A stretch of DNA of 34,068 nt from a bacterium. Lineage in GTDB: Bacteria; Babelota; Babeliae; Babelales; Vermiphilaceae. The notes beneath the pieces were generated by a model, which was given only the letters and a program-made list of their open reading frames with translations, was not told the DNA's origin and did no database searches. Positions 17,039 to 25,477 of this stretch are shown piece after piece; positions within the stretch are counted from its first letter, which is position 1, and each line of letters begins with the position of its first letter. The stretch is from NCBI GenBank assembly GCA_021827875.1, contig JAKAUA010000066.1, positions 1 to 34,068 of the forward strand, given 5' to 3'. The position numbers and the translations under genes are program-made.

Positions 17039-17115
17039 TGGTGGGCCCACCAGGACTTGAACCTGGGACCTCTCGGTTATGAGCCGATTGCTCTAACCAA
17101 CTGAGCTATGGGCCC
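17039..17115 (-). tRNA. tRNA with CAU anticodon (elongator Met or Ile2), CCA encoded
   Basis: A full cloverleaf is readable on the minus strand. The acceptor GGGCCCA pairs with TGGGCCC, followed by discriminator A and a genomically encoded CCA. The D-arm is GCTC/GAGC, the anticodon loop is CTCATAA (CAT), and the T-arm is CCAGG TTCAAGT CCTGG. Watson-Crick G1-C72 rules out the initiator type. CAU may then be elongator Met, or Ile2 whose C34 is converted to lysidine. The first anticodon-stem pair (27-43) is an A-G mismatch. Confidence 0.93.
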
Positions 17116-17143
17116 CCACCAAATGTGCTAATTGCACGCTTAT

Positions 17144-17172
17144 AAGATAAAAGAAATCTCATCATTTGTGAA
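17144..17172 (-). promoter_or_regulatory. Candidate tRNA promoter
   Basis: On the minus strand TTCACA (complement of 17167-17172) and TATCTT (complement of 17144-17149) are separated by 17 bp, about 30 nt upstream of the tRNA. Both hexamers match consensus only partly. Confidence 0.3.
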
Positions 17173-17199
17173 GCAGATCTTTATATGGACAAAACTGTT

Positions 17200-17258
17200 C
17201 ACATTTTATCTACATCTGTTGTAGGAATATCTATAAGACGCCTTATCACATTTTATCT
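17200..17258 (+). repeat. Direct repeat TCACATTTTATCT upstream of the S74 genes
   Basis: The 13-mer TCACATTTTATCT occurs at 17199-17211 and again at 17246-17258, 47 bp apart, just before the first S74 gene. The second copy ends about 10 nt before its Shine-Dalgarno site. It could be a tandem binding site or chance in AT-rich DNA. Confidence 0.35.
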
Positions 17259-17277
17259 CTCATTCTATGAGGCATAT

Positions 17278-18771
17278 ATGAAAAAGCTATTTTTATACGG
17301 TACTCTGCTTATCATGAGTACTATTCTCTGCATGGAAGAATCTACCGATCAAATGACTGTTACTGATACAATTGAAATTATACAATTATCAGAAGAAAAT
17401 AATTATATTCCAGACAACAGAATCGCTTTTGACGGCGTAACGGTATTCGATCGTCTTAGGGTAGATGGCCAATCACTTTTTTATGGCCCGGTGAGCATTA
17501 ATGGCGCGCAATTGCCTGCTAATCAACCGACATTATCAGTAACCGGTACCACTTTGTTCGATTCAACCACAATCGGCAGCTTGGGCACTATTTATGGTAA
17601 TACTCCCTCTAGCCCAATACAATATGTTGTTATTAACTCCAGCGGAATGCTCGGTTCAATGGCACATATCGGTAGCAGCGGCACAGTAACTTCAGTCAAT
17701 GGCTCAACTAATATTACGGTGACCAATCCAACAACTACCCCGGTTGTCAGTCTGAATCCTAACATTACTGTAACCTCTATTACTGCAAGTGGCGCCATTA
17801 GCGCCAATTCAATAACTGCAAATAGCGCAACAATTAGTGGACCGCTTACTGCCACTACTGCTACTGTATCTAGCGCTTCAGGTGATGTTGGCGATTTATT
17901 CACCGTTGGCTCGGGCGGATTGCTTTCTCCTGCAGAATTGGTTGCCGGACAAGGTATTATTATTACACCGAGCGCCGGCACCATCACTATCGCAACGTCA
18001 CCGTTAACCATACAATGTGATACCGGTTCTGCAGTAGAAAGCGACAATACTTTCACTTTCATAGGAAGCCCAGCGGGAAGCACGGTGGCATTCAGCGGCG
18101 CCGGGTCAACAATAACTCTCAACGTAACCGATAGTAATGGCAACACTGCTATCGGCGCAGGTGCTCGAGCCACCGGCTTACAAGATACCGCTATTGGTGT
18201 TCAGGCAACTGCTACCGGTGGACTTTCTGTCGCTATCGGATACAACGCATCTGCTACAGGACCTAATAGTATTGCTATAGGTACTAATGAAACTTCCGGT
18301 TCAACCATACTTTCTATAGGCACTCAATCTTCACCTGTTGCTTGCTATATAGGCGGTATTTATGGCACAGCTGGAACCGGAACAGCTGTTTATGCCACCA
18401 GCGCTAATCAGCTTGTAGCACCTGTATCATCACGCCGCTACAAAGAAAATATTGTTCCTTTACCAAACATTACCAATGAAGTTATGCAACTACACCCTGT
18501 CTCATTTAGTTATATAAAAGATGGAGCTCACGCTAAACATCTTGGCTTTATTGCAGAAGAAGTAGAACCTCTATTTCCCGAAATGATCGTACGCGACAAT
18601 GAGGGGAAGACTGATTCTGTATGCTCACAATTTCTTACTCCGCTATTAGTAAAAACAGTGCAAGAACACCAAAATACCTTAGATGTCTTAGCGGCCGATT
18701 GTAAGCAATTAGTCACAGAGATACAAAATATAAAAAAATTAGTAGCAACACTGATGATTAATAAAAAATAG
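17278..18771 (+). CDS. Exported S74-chaperone surface protein, copy 1
   Basis: This 497-aa protein starts at ATG 17278 with TGAGG 5 nt upstream; that start gives a clean signal peptide (MKKLFLYGTLLIMSTILC). The body is a Ser/Thr/Gly/Ala-rich beta-structured stalk with repeated phrases (ANSITANSATI, GTVTSVNGSTNITVTNPTTT). Next comes a head of about four 14-residue repeats ending in AIG (NTAIGAGARAT, DTAIGVQATAT, SVAIGYNASAT, SIAIGTNET), like the YadA beta-roll. The C-terminus is a peptidase S74 intramolecular chaperone (SSRRYKENIVPLP through LGFIAEEVEPLFPEM) with a closing coiled coil. S74 domains drive trimerisation and then cut themselves off using a Ser/Lys pair, here SSRRYK. Likely role: trimeric surface fibre or adhesin. 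Confidence 0.88.
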   Translation: MKKLFLYGTLLIMSTILCMEESTDQMTVTDTIEIIQLSEENNYIPDNRIAFDGVTVFDRLRVDGQSLFYGPVSINGAQLPANQPTLSVTGTTLFDSTTIGSLGTIYGNTPSSPIQYVVINSSGMLGSMAHIGSSGTVTSVNGSTNITVTNPTTTPVVSLNPNITVTSITASGAISANSITANSATISGPLTATTATVSSASGDVGDLFTVGSGGLLSPAELVAGQGIIITPSAGTITIATSPLTIQCDTGSAVESDNTFTFIGSPAGSTVAFSGAGSTITLNVTDSNGNTAIGAGARATGLQDTAIGVQATATGGLSVAIGYNASATGPNSIAIGTNETSGSTILSIGTQSSPVACYIGGIYGTAGTGTAVYATSANQLVAPVSSRRYKENIVPLPNITNEVMQLHPVSFSYIKDGAHAKHLGFIAEEVEPLFPEMIVRDNEGKTDSVCSQFLTPLLVKTVQEHQNTLDVLAADCKQLVTEIQNIKKLVATLMINKK

Positions 18772-18782
18772 ATGAGGTTTTA

Positions 18783-20285
18783 ATGAAAAAATTACTTCTA
18801 TATAGCGCGCTCGCCATAATACATTTTGTAACATGTCCACAATCATTACATGATCAAGCAATCGATGATATTGCAGATTCAACTACACAAACAAGGGCTG
18901 CTTTTGCCGACGTAACGGTATTAGATCGGTTGACTGTACGTGGTCAATCAATTTTTTATGGTCCTGTAGTTATTAACGGATCACAATTACCCGCTAATCA
19001 GCCGGCATTATCAGTAACCGGTACTGCACTACTCAGCTCTATCGCTATCAACAGCTTTAAAAATGCTTATGGCAATACCCCGGCCGGCCCTACACAGTTT
19101 GTTATTATCAATTCTGCTGGTATGCTCGGTTCAACATCAACTGCCGGCGGAGGTGGTACGGTAACATCAGTCACCGGCTCAAGCAATATTATTGTCATCA
19201 ATTCAACGACTAGCCCAGTTGTGAGCTTGTCACCTGCTATTAATGTGACTTCTGTTACAGCAACTGGTGCCATCAATGCAAATTCAATAACAGCCAATAG
19301 TGCGACAATAAATGGTCCACTCACTGCTACTACGCTTACTGTATCCGGTGCTTCCGGTGACGTTGGTGATCTATTCACCGTTGGTTCAGGCGGACTACTT
19401 ACACCTGCAGAATTAGTTGCCGGAGCGGGCATTACTATTACTCCCGGTGCCGGCACCATTACTATTGCAAATTCACCATTAATTATTAAAGGTGATACTG
19501 CCTCAGCAACAGAAAGCGGCCGTACATTAACTTTTACGGCAACTCCTGCCGGTAGTACAGTAGAATTCATTGGCCATGATTCTACCGTAAAATTACAAGT
19601 AATTGATAGCGATGGAAACATCGCTCTTGGCTCTGGAGCTCAAGCGTCAGGAATAACATCGCCTTCTTTAGGGCTTCTTGGTGATAGTGTAGCCATTGGC
19701 GCTAGGGCAACAGCTTCCAGCGGTGCTCAAGGAGGTCCTGCAACTGCTATTGGGTATAATGCTTCTGCTACAGAATACGGCATCGCCATAGGATTTAATG
19801 AAACTGCCGGAGCAAATATACTTTCTGTTGGCACTCAATCAAGTCTTTCTGCGTGCTATATAGGCGGTATTTATGGCGTTGCTGGCACCGGTAACACCGT
19901 GCTTATTACAAGCAGCAATCAGCTCATAGCTCCTTCATCATCACGCCGCTACAAAGAAAATATTGTTCCTCTACCTAATCCAATTAATGAAGTTATGCGA
20001 TTAAATTCGGTATCATTCAACTATATAAAAGATGATACACATACTAAATACCTCGGCTTTATCGCAGAAGAAGTGGAACCGTTATTCCCCGAAATTATTG
20101 TACATAACACAGAAGGTGTTGTTGATTCGCTCTGCTTACCGTTTTTTACACCGGTATTAGTAAAGACAATGCAAGAGCAGCAAAACAGCGTAAATACTTT
20201 ATCAACAACCTATGATCAACTCACTGATGATATACAAGATATTAAAAAAGCAATAACCGCATTGGTTATTAGTAACAAAGAATAA
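18783..20285 (+). CDS. Exported S74-chaperone surface protein, copy 2
   Basis: This 500-aa paralogue lies 11 nt after copy 1, with GAGG ahead of its ATG. The signal peptide is MKKLLLYSALAIIHFVTC. It has the same order of parts: the conserved opening (ADVTVLDRLTVRGQSIFYGP, with INGSQLPANQP), a stalk with ANSITANSATI, and a head with DSVAIGARATA, ATAIGYNASAT and GIAIGFNETAG spaced by a small Gly/Gln insert. The S74 domain has SSSRRYKENIVPLP and YLGFIAEEVEPLFPE, then a C-terminal coil. The DNA encoding the S74 cleavage region is identical to copy 1 over about 30 bp, although the heads differ. This points to duplication with a conserved chaperone and diverging exposed parts. Confidence 0.88.
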   Translation: MKKLLLYSALAIIHFVTCPQSLHDQAIDDIADSTTQTRAAFADVTVLDRLTVRGQSIFYGPVVINGSQLPANQPALSVTGTALLSSIAINSFKNAYGNTPAGPTQFVIINSAGMLGSTSTAGGGGTVTSVTGSSNIIVINSTTSPVVSLSPAINVTSVTATGAINANSITANSATINGPLTATTLTVSGASGDVGDLFTVGSGGLLTPAELVAGAGITITPGAGTITIANSPLIIKGDTASATESGRTLTFTATPAGSTVEFIGHDSTVKLQVIDSDGNIALGSGAQASGITSPSLGLLGDSVAIGARATASSGAQGGPATAIGYNASATEYGIAIGFNETAGANILSVGTQSSLSACYIGGIYGVAGTGNTVLITSSNQLIAPSSSRRYKENIVPLPNPINEVMRLNSVSFNYIKDDTHTKYLGFIAEEVEPLFPEIIVHNTEGVVDSLCLPFFTPVLVKTMQEQQNSVNTLSTTYDQLTDDIQDIKKAITALVISNKE

Positions 20286-20296
20286 TGGAGGATACA

Positions 20297-21790
20297 ATGA
20301 AAAAAATATTACTCTATACTTTTATATGCGTAATCATTTTTCACACGGATATAAATACACTAGAGGATGTTGTTTCTCTTAATGAGCAAAACAATATACA
20401 AACCAAATCGGCCTTTGCGGGTTTAATGGTGTTTGATGACTTAACAGCCAAACAAATGGTTAATTATGGCCCGGTAAGCATTGACGGCGCAACATTGCCG
20501 GTCAATACTCCAGCACTGATAGTGCATGGCAACACAATCATTAATACGCTAATAATCGAAGAGATACAAAATGTATATGGCACTAGCCCGACATCTCCCA
20601 TACAGGATCTCATTGTTAACGCAAATGGTACCTTGGGATCAACGGAACATGCTGGTGGCGGTGGTACAGTAACATCAGTCACCGGAATAAACAATATTAT
20701 TGTTACTAATCCGACTACCAATCCAGTAATCAGTCTATCACCAAATGTACAGCTGACATCGGCCACTGCAAGTGGCGCTGTCAATGCAAATTCAGTCTCT
20801 GCTAATAGCGCAACAATTAATGGTTCAGTCACTGCTAACTCTATAACTGCTACTAGCCTGTCCGGTTCTAGCGACAAAATAGTAACCGTTGGTGCGGGAG
20901 GAGCGCTTTCAACAACTACATTAGTCGGAGCAAATGCTATTGTCATTACACAAACTCCCGGAAACATTACCATTGCGAATGAGCCGCTGTTTCAATGTGA
21001 TAGTGGAAGCGCAAGCCCTATTAATAATAGTATTACATTTACCGCAACCAGCCCTGGTTCAACGTTACAATTTGTTGGTAGTGGCTCAACAGTCAGTTTT
21101 CATGTAACCGATGGGAATTCTAATACGCTCATTGGGCCACAGTTTAATTTTAGTGGAAGCCAGAAGCTTGCTATAGGCACTGGGATTGGCAACACAGCCA
21201 CAGGCTCTATAACCATTGGATATGCAGCAATTGCTCCTCAAAACAGTATTACCATCGGAAGTCTTGCAGAACCGGCAATAAACAACACAACAATAACTCT
21301 AGGAACTGGTGCGATTGGTGCAGTTATTAGGTTACCCGTAATAAATGACTGTTTTATTGGTGGTATCTATGGTGTAAGCGGAACTGGCAATGCCATTAGC
21401 ATAAGCGAAGCAAGTGGTGAACCACAACTTTTTGCACCTTCATCATCACGCCACTACAAAGAAAATATTACTCCATTACCTGCCATTACTAATACCTTTA
21501 TGCAATTACATCCGGTATCGTTCAGCTATATAAAAGATGAAGCACATACTAAACATCTCGGTTTTATTGCAGAAGAAGTAGAACCGCTGTTTCCTGAAAT
21601 GATTATTTATGATAAAGATGGCAGGGTCGAGTCCATATGTGCACAGTTTTTCAATCCGATATTAGTCAAGATGGCACAAGAACAAGAGACTGCTATTTGT
21701 GCGCTGACAGAACGTAAAGAACAATTATCTACTGATTTGCAAGAATTAAAGCAATTATTGGCAACTATCATGGTAGATAATAAAGAATAA
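20297..21790 (+). CDS. Exported S74-chaperone surface protein, copy 3
   Basis: This 497-aa protein starts at ATG 20297 with GGAGG at 20287-20291. An earlier in-frame ATG at 20285 precedes the box and is rejected. The signal peptide is MKKILLYTFICVIIFHT. The same stalk phrases appear (GGGTVTSVTGINNIIVTNPT, ANSVSANSATI), but the head is the most diverged (KLAIGTGIGNTATG, SITIGYAAIAP, SITIGSLAEPA). The S74 start reads SSSRHYKENITPLP, where one Arg has become His while the Ser/Lys pair is kept. This copy is closed by a terminator at 21813, so the three genes form one operon. Three related subunits could form homo- or heterotrimers. Confidence 0.87.
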   Translation: MKKILLYTFICVIIFHTDINTLEDVVSLNEQNNIQTKSAFAGLMVFDDLTAKQMVNYGPVSIDGATLPVNTPALIVHGNTIINTLIIEEIQNVYGTSPTSPIQDLIVNANGTLGSTEHAGGGGTVTSVTGINNIIVTNPTTNPVISLSPNVQLTSATASGAVNANSVSANSATINGSVTANSITATSLSGSSDKIVTVGAGGALSTTTLVGANAIVITQTPGNITIANEPLFQCDSGSASPINNSITFTATSPGSTLQFVGSGSTVSFHVTDGNSNTLIGPQFNFSGSQKLAIGTGIGNTATGSITIGYAAIAPQNSITIGSLAEPAINNTTITLGTGAIGAVIRLPVINDCFIGGIYGVSGTGNAISISEASGEPQLFAPSSSRHYKENITPLPAITNTFMQLHPVSFSYIKDEAHTKHLGFIAEEVEPLFPEMIIYDKDGRVESICAQFFNPILVKMAQEQETAICALTERKEQLSTDLQELKQLLATIMVDNKE

Positions 21791-21812
21791 GAATCATTTT
21801 AAATATACATGT

Positions 21813-21841
21813 GAGCAGTTACCAGAGACTGCTCTTTTTTT
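21813..21841 (+). terminator. Terminator of the S74 operon
   Basis: GAGCAGT (21813-21819) pairs with ACTGCTC (21828-21834) over an 8-nt loop, followed by seven T. It faces the convergent endonuclease IV gene and touches that gene's stop codon. Confidence 0.9.
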
Positions 21842-22661
21842 AATCATGCCAATTGCGTACTGTAACAAGAATATGCTGCTCTTCTTCTTTGCTTACCGCA
21901 GGCACTTCCATAATGATGGGAATATGTTGTACTTGTGATGCCATAACCACTTGTTTGAGTACATCAAGCCCGATACTGCCTGATCCCGGCAATGCATGTC
22001 GATCAAGCTTTGAGCCAAGTGTGTCATACGTATCATTCATATGCAGCAAGACAATATTATCAATGCCAATGCATTTTTCTAACAAAGCAAAAAAGGCATG
22101 CTGTCCATCCTGCGTACAAATATCATAGCCATAAGAAAAAGCATGTGCGGTATCAATACAAAATTTAAGCTTCTCGGGCCTATCCAATTTCTGTTTTAAC
22201 AGACAAAAATCTTCTAGATTACCTCCGATAGACATCCCGCCATGCGCCGTATTTTCTAGAACTAGAGTAATATCAGATTCTTTTTTTAGCTGTTTATTGA
22301 GCGTACGCGCCAAAAAGTCTATACCGTGCTCATGAGATTGCGCACCGCGGGCTGAACCCGGATGCAGTACCATATGCGTAAATTCCAATTTTTTTGCCAA
22401 TGATAATTCTTGAGCCAATGCCTTATGATAGGGAAATGATGATGCAAGATTGATAAAATAGGAACCGTGCACAATGCGCATAGCAAAAGCGCTATTCATA
22501 GTTTTGCATGCGTTAATATCATCAGATGACATTTCTATCAGTTTGCCTGTTGATTGATAGACAAAAAAACATTGGAACAGGGAAAGCTGCAATTCAAGTG
22601 CGCGTGCATACACATTCTGCAGAGCATCTTGCAGTCGCAAATGTATACCAACGGGCCTCAT
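21840..22661 (-). CDS. nfo: Endonuclease IV (AP endonuclease)
   Basis: This 273-aa TIM-barrel zinc enzyme cleaves DNA 5' to abasic sites in base-excision repair. Metal-ligand motifs appear in order: IVHGSYFINLA (His), VLHPGSARG (His), LVLENTAHGG (Glu), FCIDTAHAFSYGYD (Asp and His), LLHMNDT (His and Asp), LDRHALPGSGSIG (Asp and His) and IIMEVPA (Glu). Length is normal (about 280). The start ATG at 22661 overlaps the stop of the phosphohexomutase gene (ATGA), so translation is coupled. It is the last gene of the run that begins with the EndoU gene. Confidence 0.94.
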   Translation of the reverse strand: MRPVGIHLRLQDALQNVYARALELQLSLFQCFFVYQSTGKLIEMSSDDINACKTMNSAFAMRIVHGSYFINLASSFPYHKALAQELSLAKKLEFTHMVLHPGSARGAQSHEHGIDFLARTLNKQLKKESDITLVLENTAHGGMSIGGNLEDFCLLKQKLDRPEKLKFCIDTAHAFSYGYDICTQDGQHAFFALLEKCIGIDNIVLLHMNDTYDTLGSKLDRHALPGSGSIGLDVLKQVVMASQVQHIPIIMEVPAVSKEEEQHILVTVRNWHD

Positions 22662-24064
22662 GAATTCACCTGATAGCTACGCAGACGACTTACATCAAGA
22701 TGATCATGCAACACAAAAATAAAATCTTGCCTCATCTCTTCAAATAATTGTGCTGTTTTTGCTTCAAAGCGTATAGACACAACCGGCTGCGTGTTGGATG
22801 CACGAATTAGTCCCCAACAGCTTTCAAAGTTTGCACGCACACCATCCACCGTAATTAATGTTGCTCCAGCCTTCTGTGCAAAATAATCTTTTACGCGCCC
22901 AATCACCGGTGCTTTTTTATCTTCTGCGCAGGCTATGCGAAATTCAGGAGAGCTATATAAATGAGGATAATCAATAAGCAATTCTTCAAGGCGCTTGCCG
23001 CTATTTTCTAGAAGCTCGAATAATCGTAACATCGCATAAATACCATCATCATAACCAAAGTAGCGATCAACAAACATAAAATGACAACTGAGCTCCCCGC
23101 CAATCAACGCCTTTTCCGCATGCATATGCTCTTTAATAATTGCATGCCCTGCCGGCGCCATACAAGCACGACCACCAGATTGTTCAATCATTTGTAATAA
23201 GCCAAGAGAACTTTTGATATCGCATACCACTGCCATGCCACTATACTTTTTAAGAATAGGTTGTGCAAAGAGCGATAACAATTCATCACCTGGTACTAAA
23301 TAACCACTCTTACTCATGGGCGCCATGCGATCAGCATCACCATCCAAGCCAATACCAAGCATGGTATCAGTCGTTGCTAAATAATGCTTTACTTCCCGCA
23401 TATTTTCTTCAACCACCGGATCCGCTTCATGATTGGGGTATGATCCGTCAATAGTATCACAGATGCTCTTCACCTGCTGCCAGCCCATCTGCTTGATAAG
23501 CTGAGGAATTACTGCCGCCCCGGCGCCATTGCCGCAGTCAATCACGGCTGAGATAGGCGATTTTTGCAGGAGCGGAAAATTATCTACCAGCCATTGCACA
23601 TAAGTATCACACAAAGGATTTTCTGTATAACTCCCTTTGTGCGCAGAAATAATAGATTTTTTTTGTTTAAATAAAGAAGCAATTTCTTTTACTTGAGTGC
23701 CCCAGACAGATTTGGTGCCCAGGCAAATTTTAAGACCATTATATTCTTTGGGATTGTGTGATGCCGTAATCATAATGCCGGCATCAACGGCTTGCGTATG
23801 CAGAGCAAAATAGAGAACAGGTGAAGGACAAATACCAATAAAGACAACATCAAGACCACTATCTTGCAGTGCACGGCAGACTTCTTGCTTTATCTCAGGA
23901 GAATGCTCCCGCCCATCCATACCAATGGCAACACGCTGTACAGAAGGTGCTTTACTGGCAAAATAATATGCAATAGCCCGCGCAAGATCATATACCTGAT
24001 CTATCGCTAATTCGCTACCTACCTTGCCGCGTATATCATATTCTCTAAATATTATATCCTGCAT
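22658..24064 (-). CDS. Phosphomannomutase/phosphoglucomutase
   Basis: This 468-aa alpha-D-phosphohexomutase interconverts hexose 1- and 6-phosphates for sugar-nucleotide and envelope glycan synthesis. It opens with IIFREYDIRGKVG. The phosphoserine loop is GIMITASHNPKEYNGLKI, the Mg2+ loop is GIGLDGDADRMAP, the sugar-binding loop is ALIGGELSCHF (GE-S-H), and the C-terminal phosphate-binding domain has VRANFESCWGLIRASNTQPV. This is the AlgC/ManB type of bifunctional enzyme. GAGGAA lies 5 nt before the ATG. It starts 36 nt after the AAA gene at 24101 and overlaps nfo by 4 nt. Confidence 0.93.
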   Translation of the reverse strand: MQDIIFREYDIRGKVGSELAIDQVYDLARAIAYYFASKAPSVQRVAIGMDGREHSPEIKQEVCRALQDSGLDVVFIGICPSPVLYFALHTQAVDAGIMITASHNPKEYNGLKICLGTKSVWGTQVKEIASLFKQKKSIISAHKGSYTENPLCDTYVQWLVDNFPLLQKSPISAVIDCGNGAGAAVIPQLIKQMGWQQVKSICDTIDGSYPNHEADPVVEENMREVKHYLATTDTMLGIGLDGDADRMAPMSKSGYLVPGDELLSLFAQPILKKYSGMAVVCDIKSSLGLLQMIEQSGGRACMAPAGHAIIKEHMHAEKALIGGELSCHFMFVDRYFGYDDGIYAMLRLFELLENSGKRLEELLIDYPHLYSSPEFRIACAEDKKAPVIGRVKDYFAQKAGATLITVDGVRANFESCWGLIRASNTQPVVSIRFEAKTAQLFEEMRQDFIFVLHDHLDVSRLRSYQVNS

Positions 24065-24092
24065 ACTAGTTCCTCTACTCAGCTTTTTTAAA

Positions 24093-24110
24093 GCCTGCAG
24101 TTATGCAGGC
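24093..24110 (-). terminator. Hairpin with the stop codon in its loop
   Basis: GCCTGCA (24104-24110 on the minus strand) and TGCAGGC (24093-24099) form a 7-bp perfect stem whose loop TAAC contains the TAA stop of the AAA gene. Only three T follow, so it is at best a weak terminator or processing site between the AAA genes and the phosphohexomutase. Confidence 0.35.
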
Positions 24111-25477
24111 ACTTCTTGATTTTTTGCAACGAGTGTTGGGTTATTTTCTTGTTTAGGCTTTTTAGTACAATAACGATAAATTCCATAACCTGCTGCTGCC
24201 ACAACTATAGGCGCACCCGCAACTACTATAAGAGGTGCTCCTGTCGCAGTACTCACTGCTGTCCCTGCACTGACTAATGATGCCTTCCATCCGGCAAGCA
24301 CAGAAGTCATTGTTACCGCTTTTCCGGTAGTTACAGTCGTTACCAACGCTGTTGTTTTAGCTGCCGCAACAGTACTAGCCGCCGTTCCTCCGACACTTAT
24401 AGCCGTAGCTTCTGCTATATCAGAAACAACTTCTACCGTATCCGAAACGGCTTGTATTGATGCTAAAGCCTTTTTTATTCTTTCTATTTCTTCTGTTAGT
24501 TCACGTATTTTATTATGTTCAGGTGAAAACCATTTTGAATATCCAACTGAACCTAAGAATCCTAACAGCGAAAGACTTCCATGCGATATTGTCTGCCTTA
24601 CGTGTTCTTGTTGTGGAAGCCAATCTTTCACAATAGCCAACTTATTACTTTTATAAGATGTGGCACTTGTAATGGCATATTGTATATCTTTCTTGGTAAC
24701 AAGCTTTTTCTCATTAGTTTTATGAGTCAAAATATTCATTGCACTTTCAAGGTCTCTATAGGAACACTCTTTACACTGATTTGCTAACTCGATCACATCA
24801 TTTTCTAAGAAAGATTTCTCTTTAATTTCATCATCCATATAAAATCGTATTGCTCGTTCTTTTTCATTCTGAGATGGAAAATCTATAGTAAATTTTTGAC
24901 GCTCAATACGACTCTTTAGCATGGGTGGCAAATTATCAAAATTATTTCCTGTGATAATGAAAAGAACATGCCCCTGCTGTATAGCTTTGTCAATAGCCGT
25001 TCCCACCGCATATCCTGCATCTTCTTTATGTTGTTTTTTCGTATCAGCCAAAGATTGAATTTCATCTATAATGACAACAACAAACCGCTTGTCCTTAGAT
25101 CGTGCATCAGCAATACCTCGTTCCAAATTTGATTCTGCAGAATTTTGAAATTCAGTACCTAAAGTAGAGCCATTAAGAAATATATATGGTGCATTAAGCT
25201 TATTCGCCATTGCTATTGCCAACGACGACTTTCCAGTTCCCGGAGGCCCAACTAATGCAATTATAGGCGCAAACTGCTTATTTCTTTTTTTTCTGCTTTT
25301 TTCAAATTTATATTGATTAATATTTTCAACTAAGCTTTGAATATTTATCGGCATATTTTCTTCAAAAAACGCTACCATGTCATCATAATTTTCCTCATAT
25401 TCATTGGGTATGGTATTTGCAAATATATTAAAGCTTATTACAAAGGATATACTAATTATAACATCATAAAACTTCAT
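24101..25477 (-). CDS. Signal-peptide-bearing AAA ATPase with hydrophobic C-terminus
   Basis: This 458-aa protein begins with a signal-like hydrophobic segment (MKFYDVIISISFVISFNIFA). The AAA core has an intact Walker A (~77-84, GPPGTGKS), an intact Walker B with Glu (~133-141, VVVIIDEIQ), sensor 1 (LFIITGNN), a possible Arg finger (LKSRIERQ), and sensor-2 region CKECSYRDLESA (~234-245) with a Cys pair. A short coiled coil (IRELTEEIERIKKALASIQ) precedes a ~90-residue Ala/Val/Thr/Gly-rich stretch ending PLIVVAGAPIVVAAAGYGIY, which is membrane-like. Exported AAA proteins are unusual because ATP is scarce outside the cytosol. It may instead be anchored with a cytosolic core or delivered into a host. 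It overlaps the previous gene by 4 nt. Confidence 0.87.
   Translation of the reverse strand: MKFYDVIISISFVISFNIFANTIPNEYEENYDDMVAFFEENMPINIQSLVENINQYKFEKSRKKRNKQFAPIIALVGPPGTGKSSLAIAMANKLNAPYIFLNGSTLGTEFQNSAESNLERGIADARSKDKRFVVVIIDEIQSLADTKKQHKEDAGYAVGTAIDKAIQQGHVLFIITGNNFDNLPPMLKSRIERQKFTIDFPSQNEKERAIRFYMDDEIKEKSFLENDVIELANQCKECSYRDLESAMNILTHKTNEKKLVTKKDIQYAITSATSYKSNKLAIVKDWLPQQEHVRQTISHGSLSLLGFLGSVGYSKWFSPEHNKIRELTEEIERIKKALASIQAVSDTVEVVSDIAEATAISVGGTAASTVAAAKTTALVTTVTTGKAVTMTSVLAGWKASLVSAGTAVSTATGAPLIVVAGAPIVVAAAGYGIYRYCTKKPKQENNPTLVAKNQEVPA

Noticed and set aside
17185..17277. Longer start for the first S74 gene
   Set aside because: The added 31 residues hide the signal peptide and the extension lacks an RBS; the ATG at 17278 has TGAGG at 5-nt spacing.
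17592..18173. 193-aa minus-strand open frame opposite the first S74 gene (similar ones at 19067-19621 and 20464-20973)
   Set aside because: Shadow frames created by the repetitive Thr/Ala/Val codon use of the S74 stalks; no RBS, and the same artefact occurs in all three copies.
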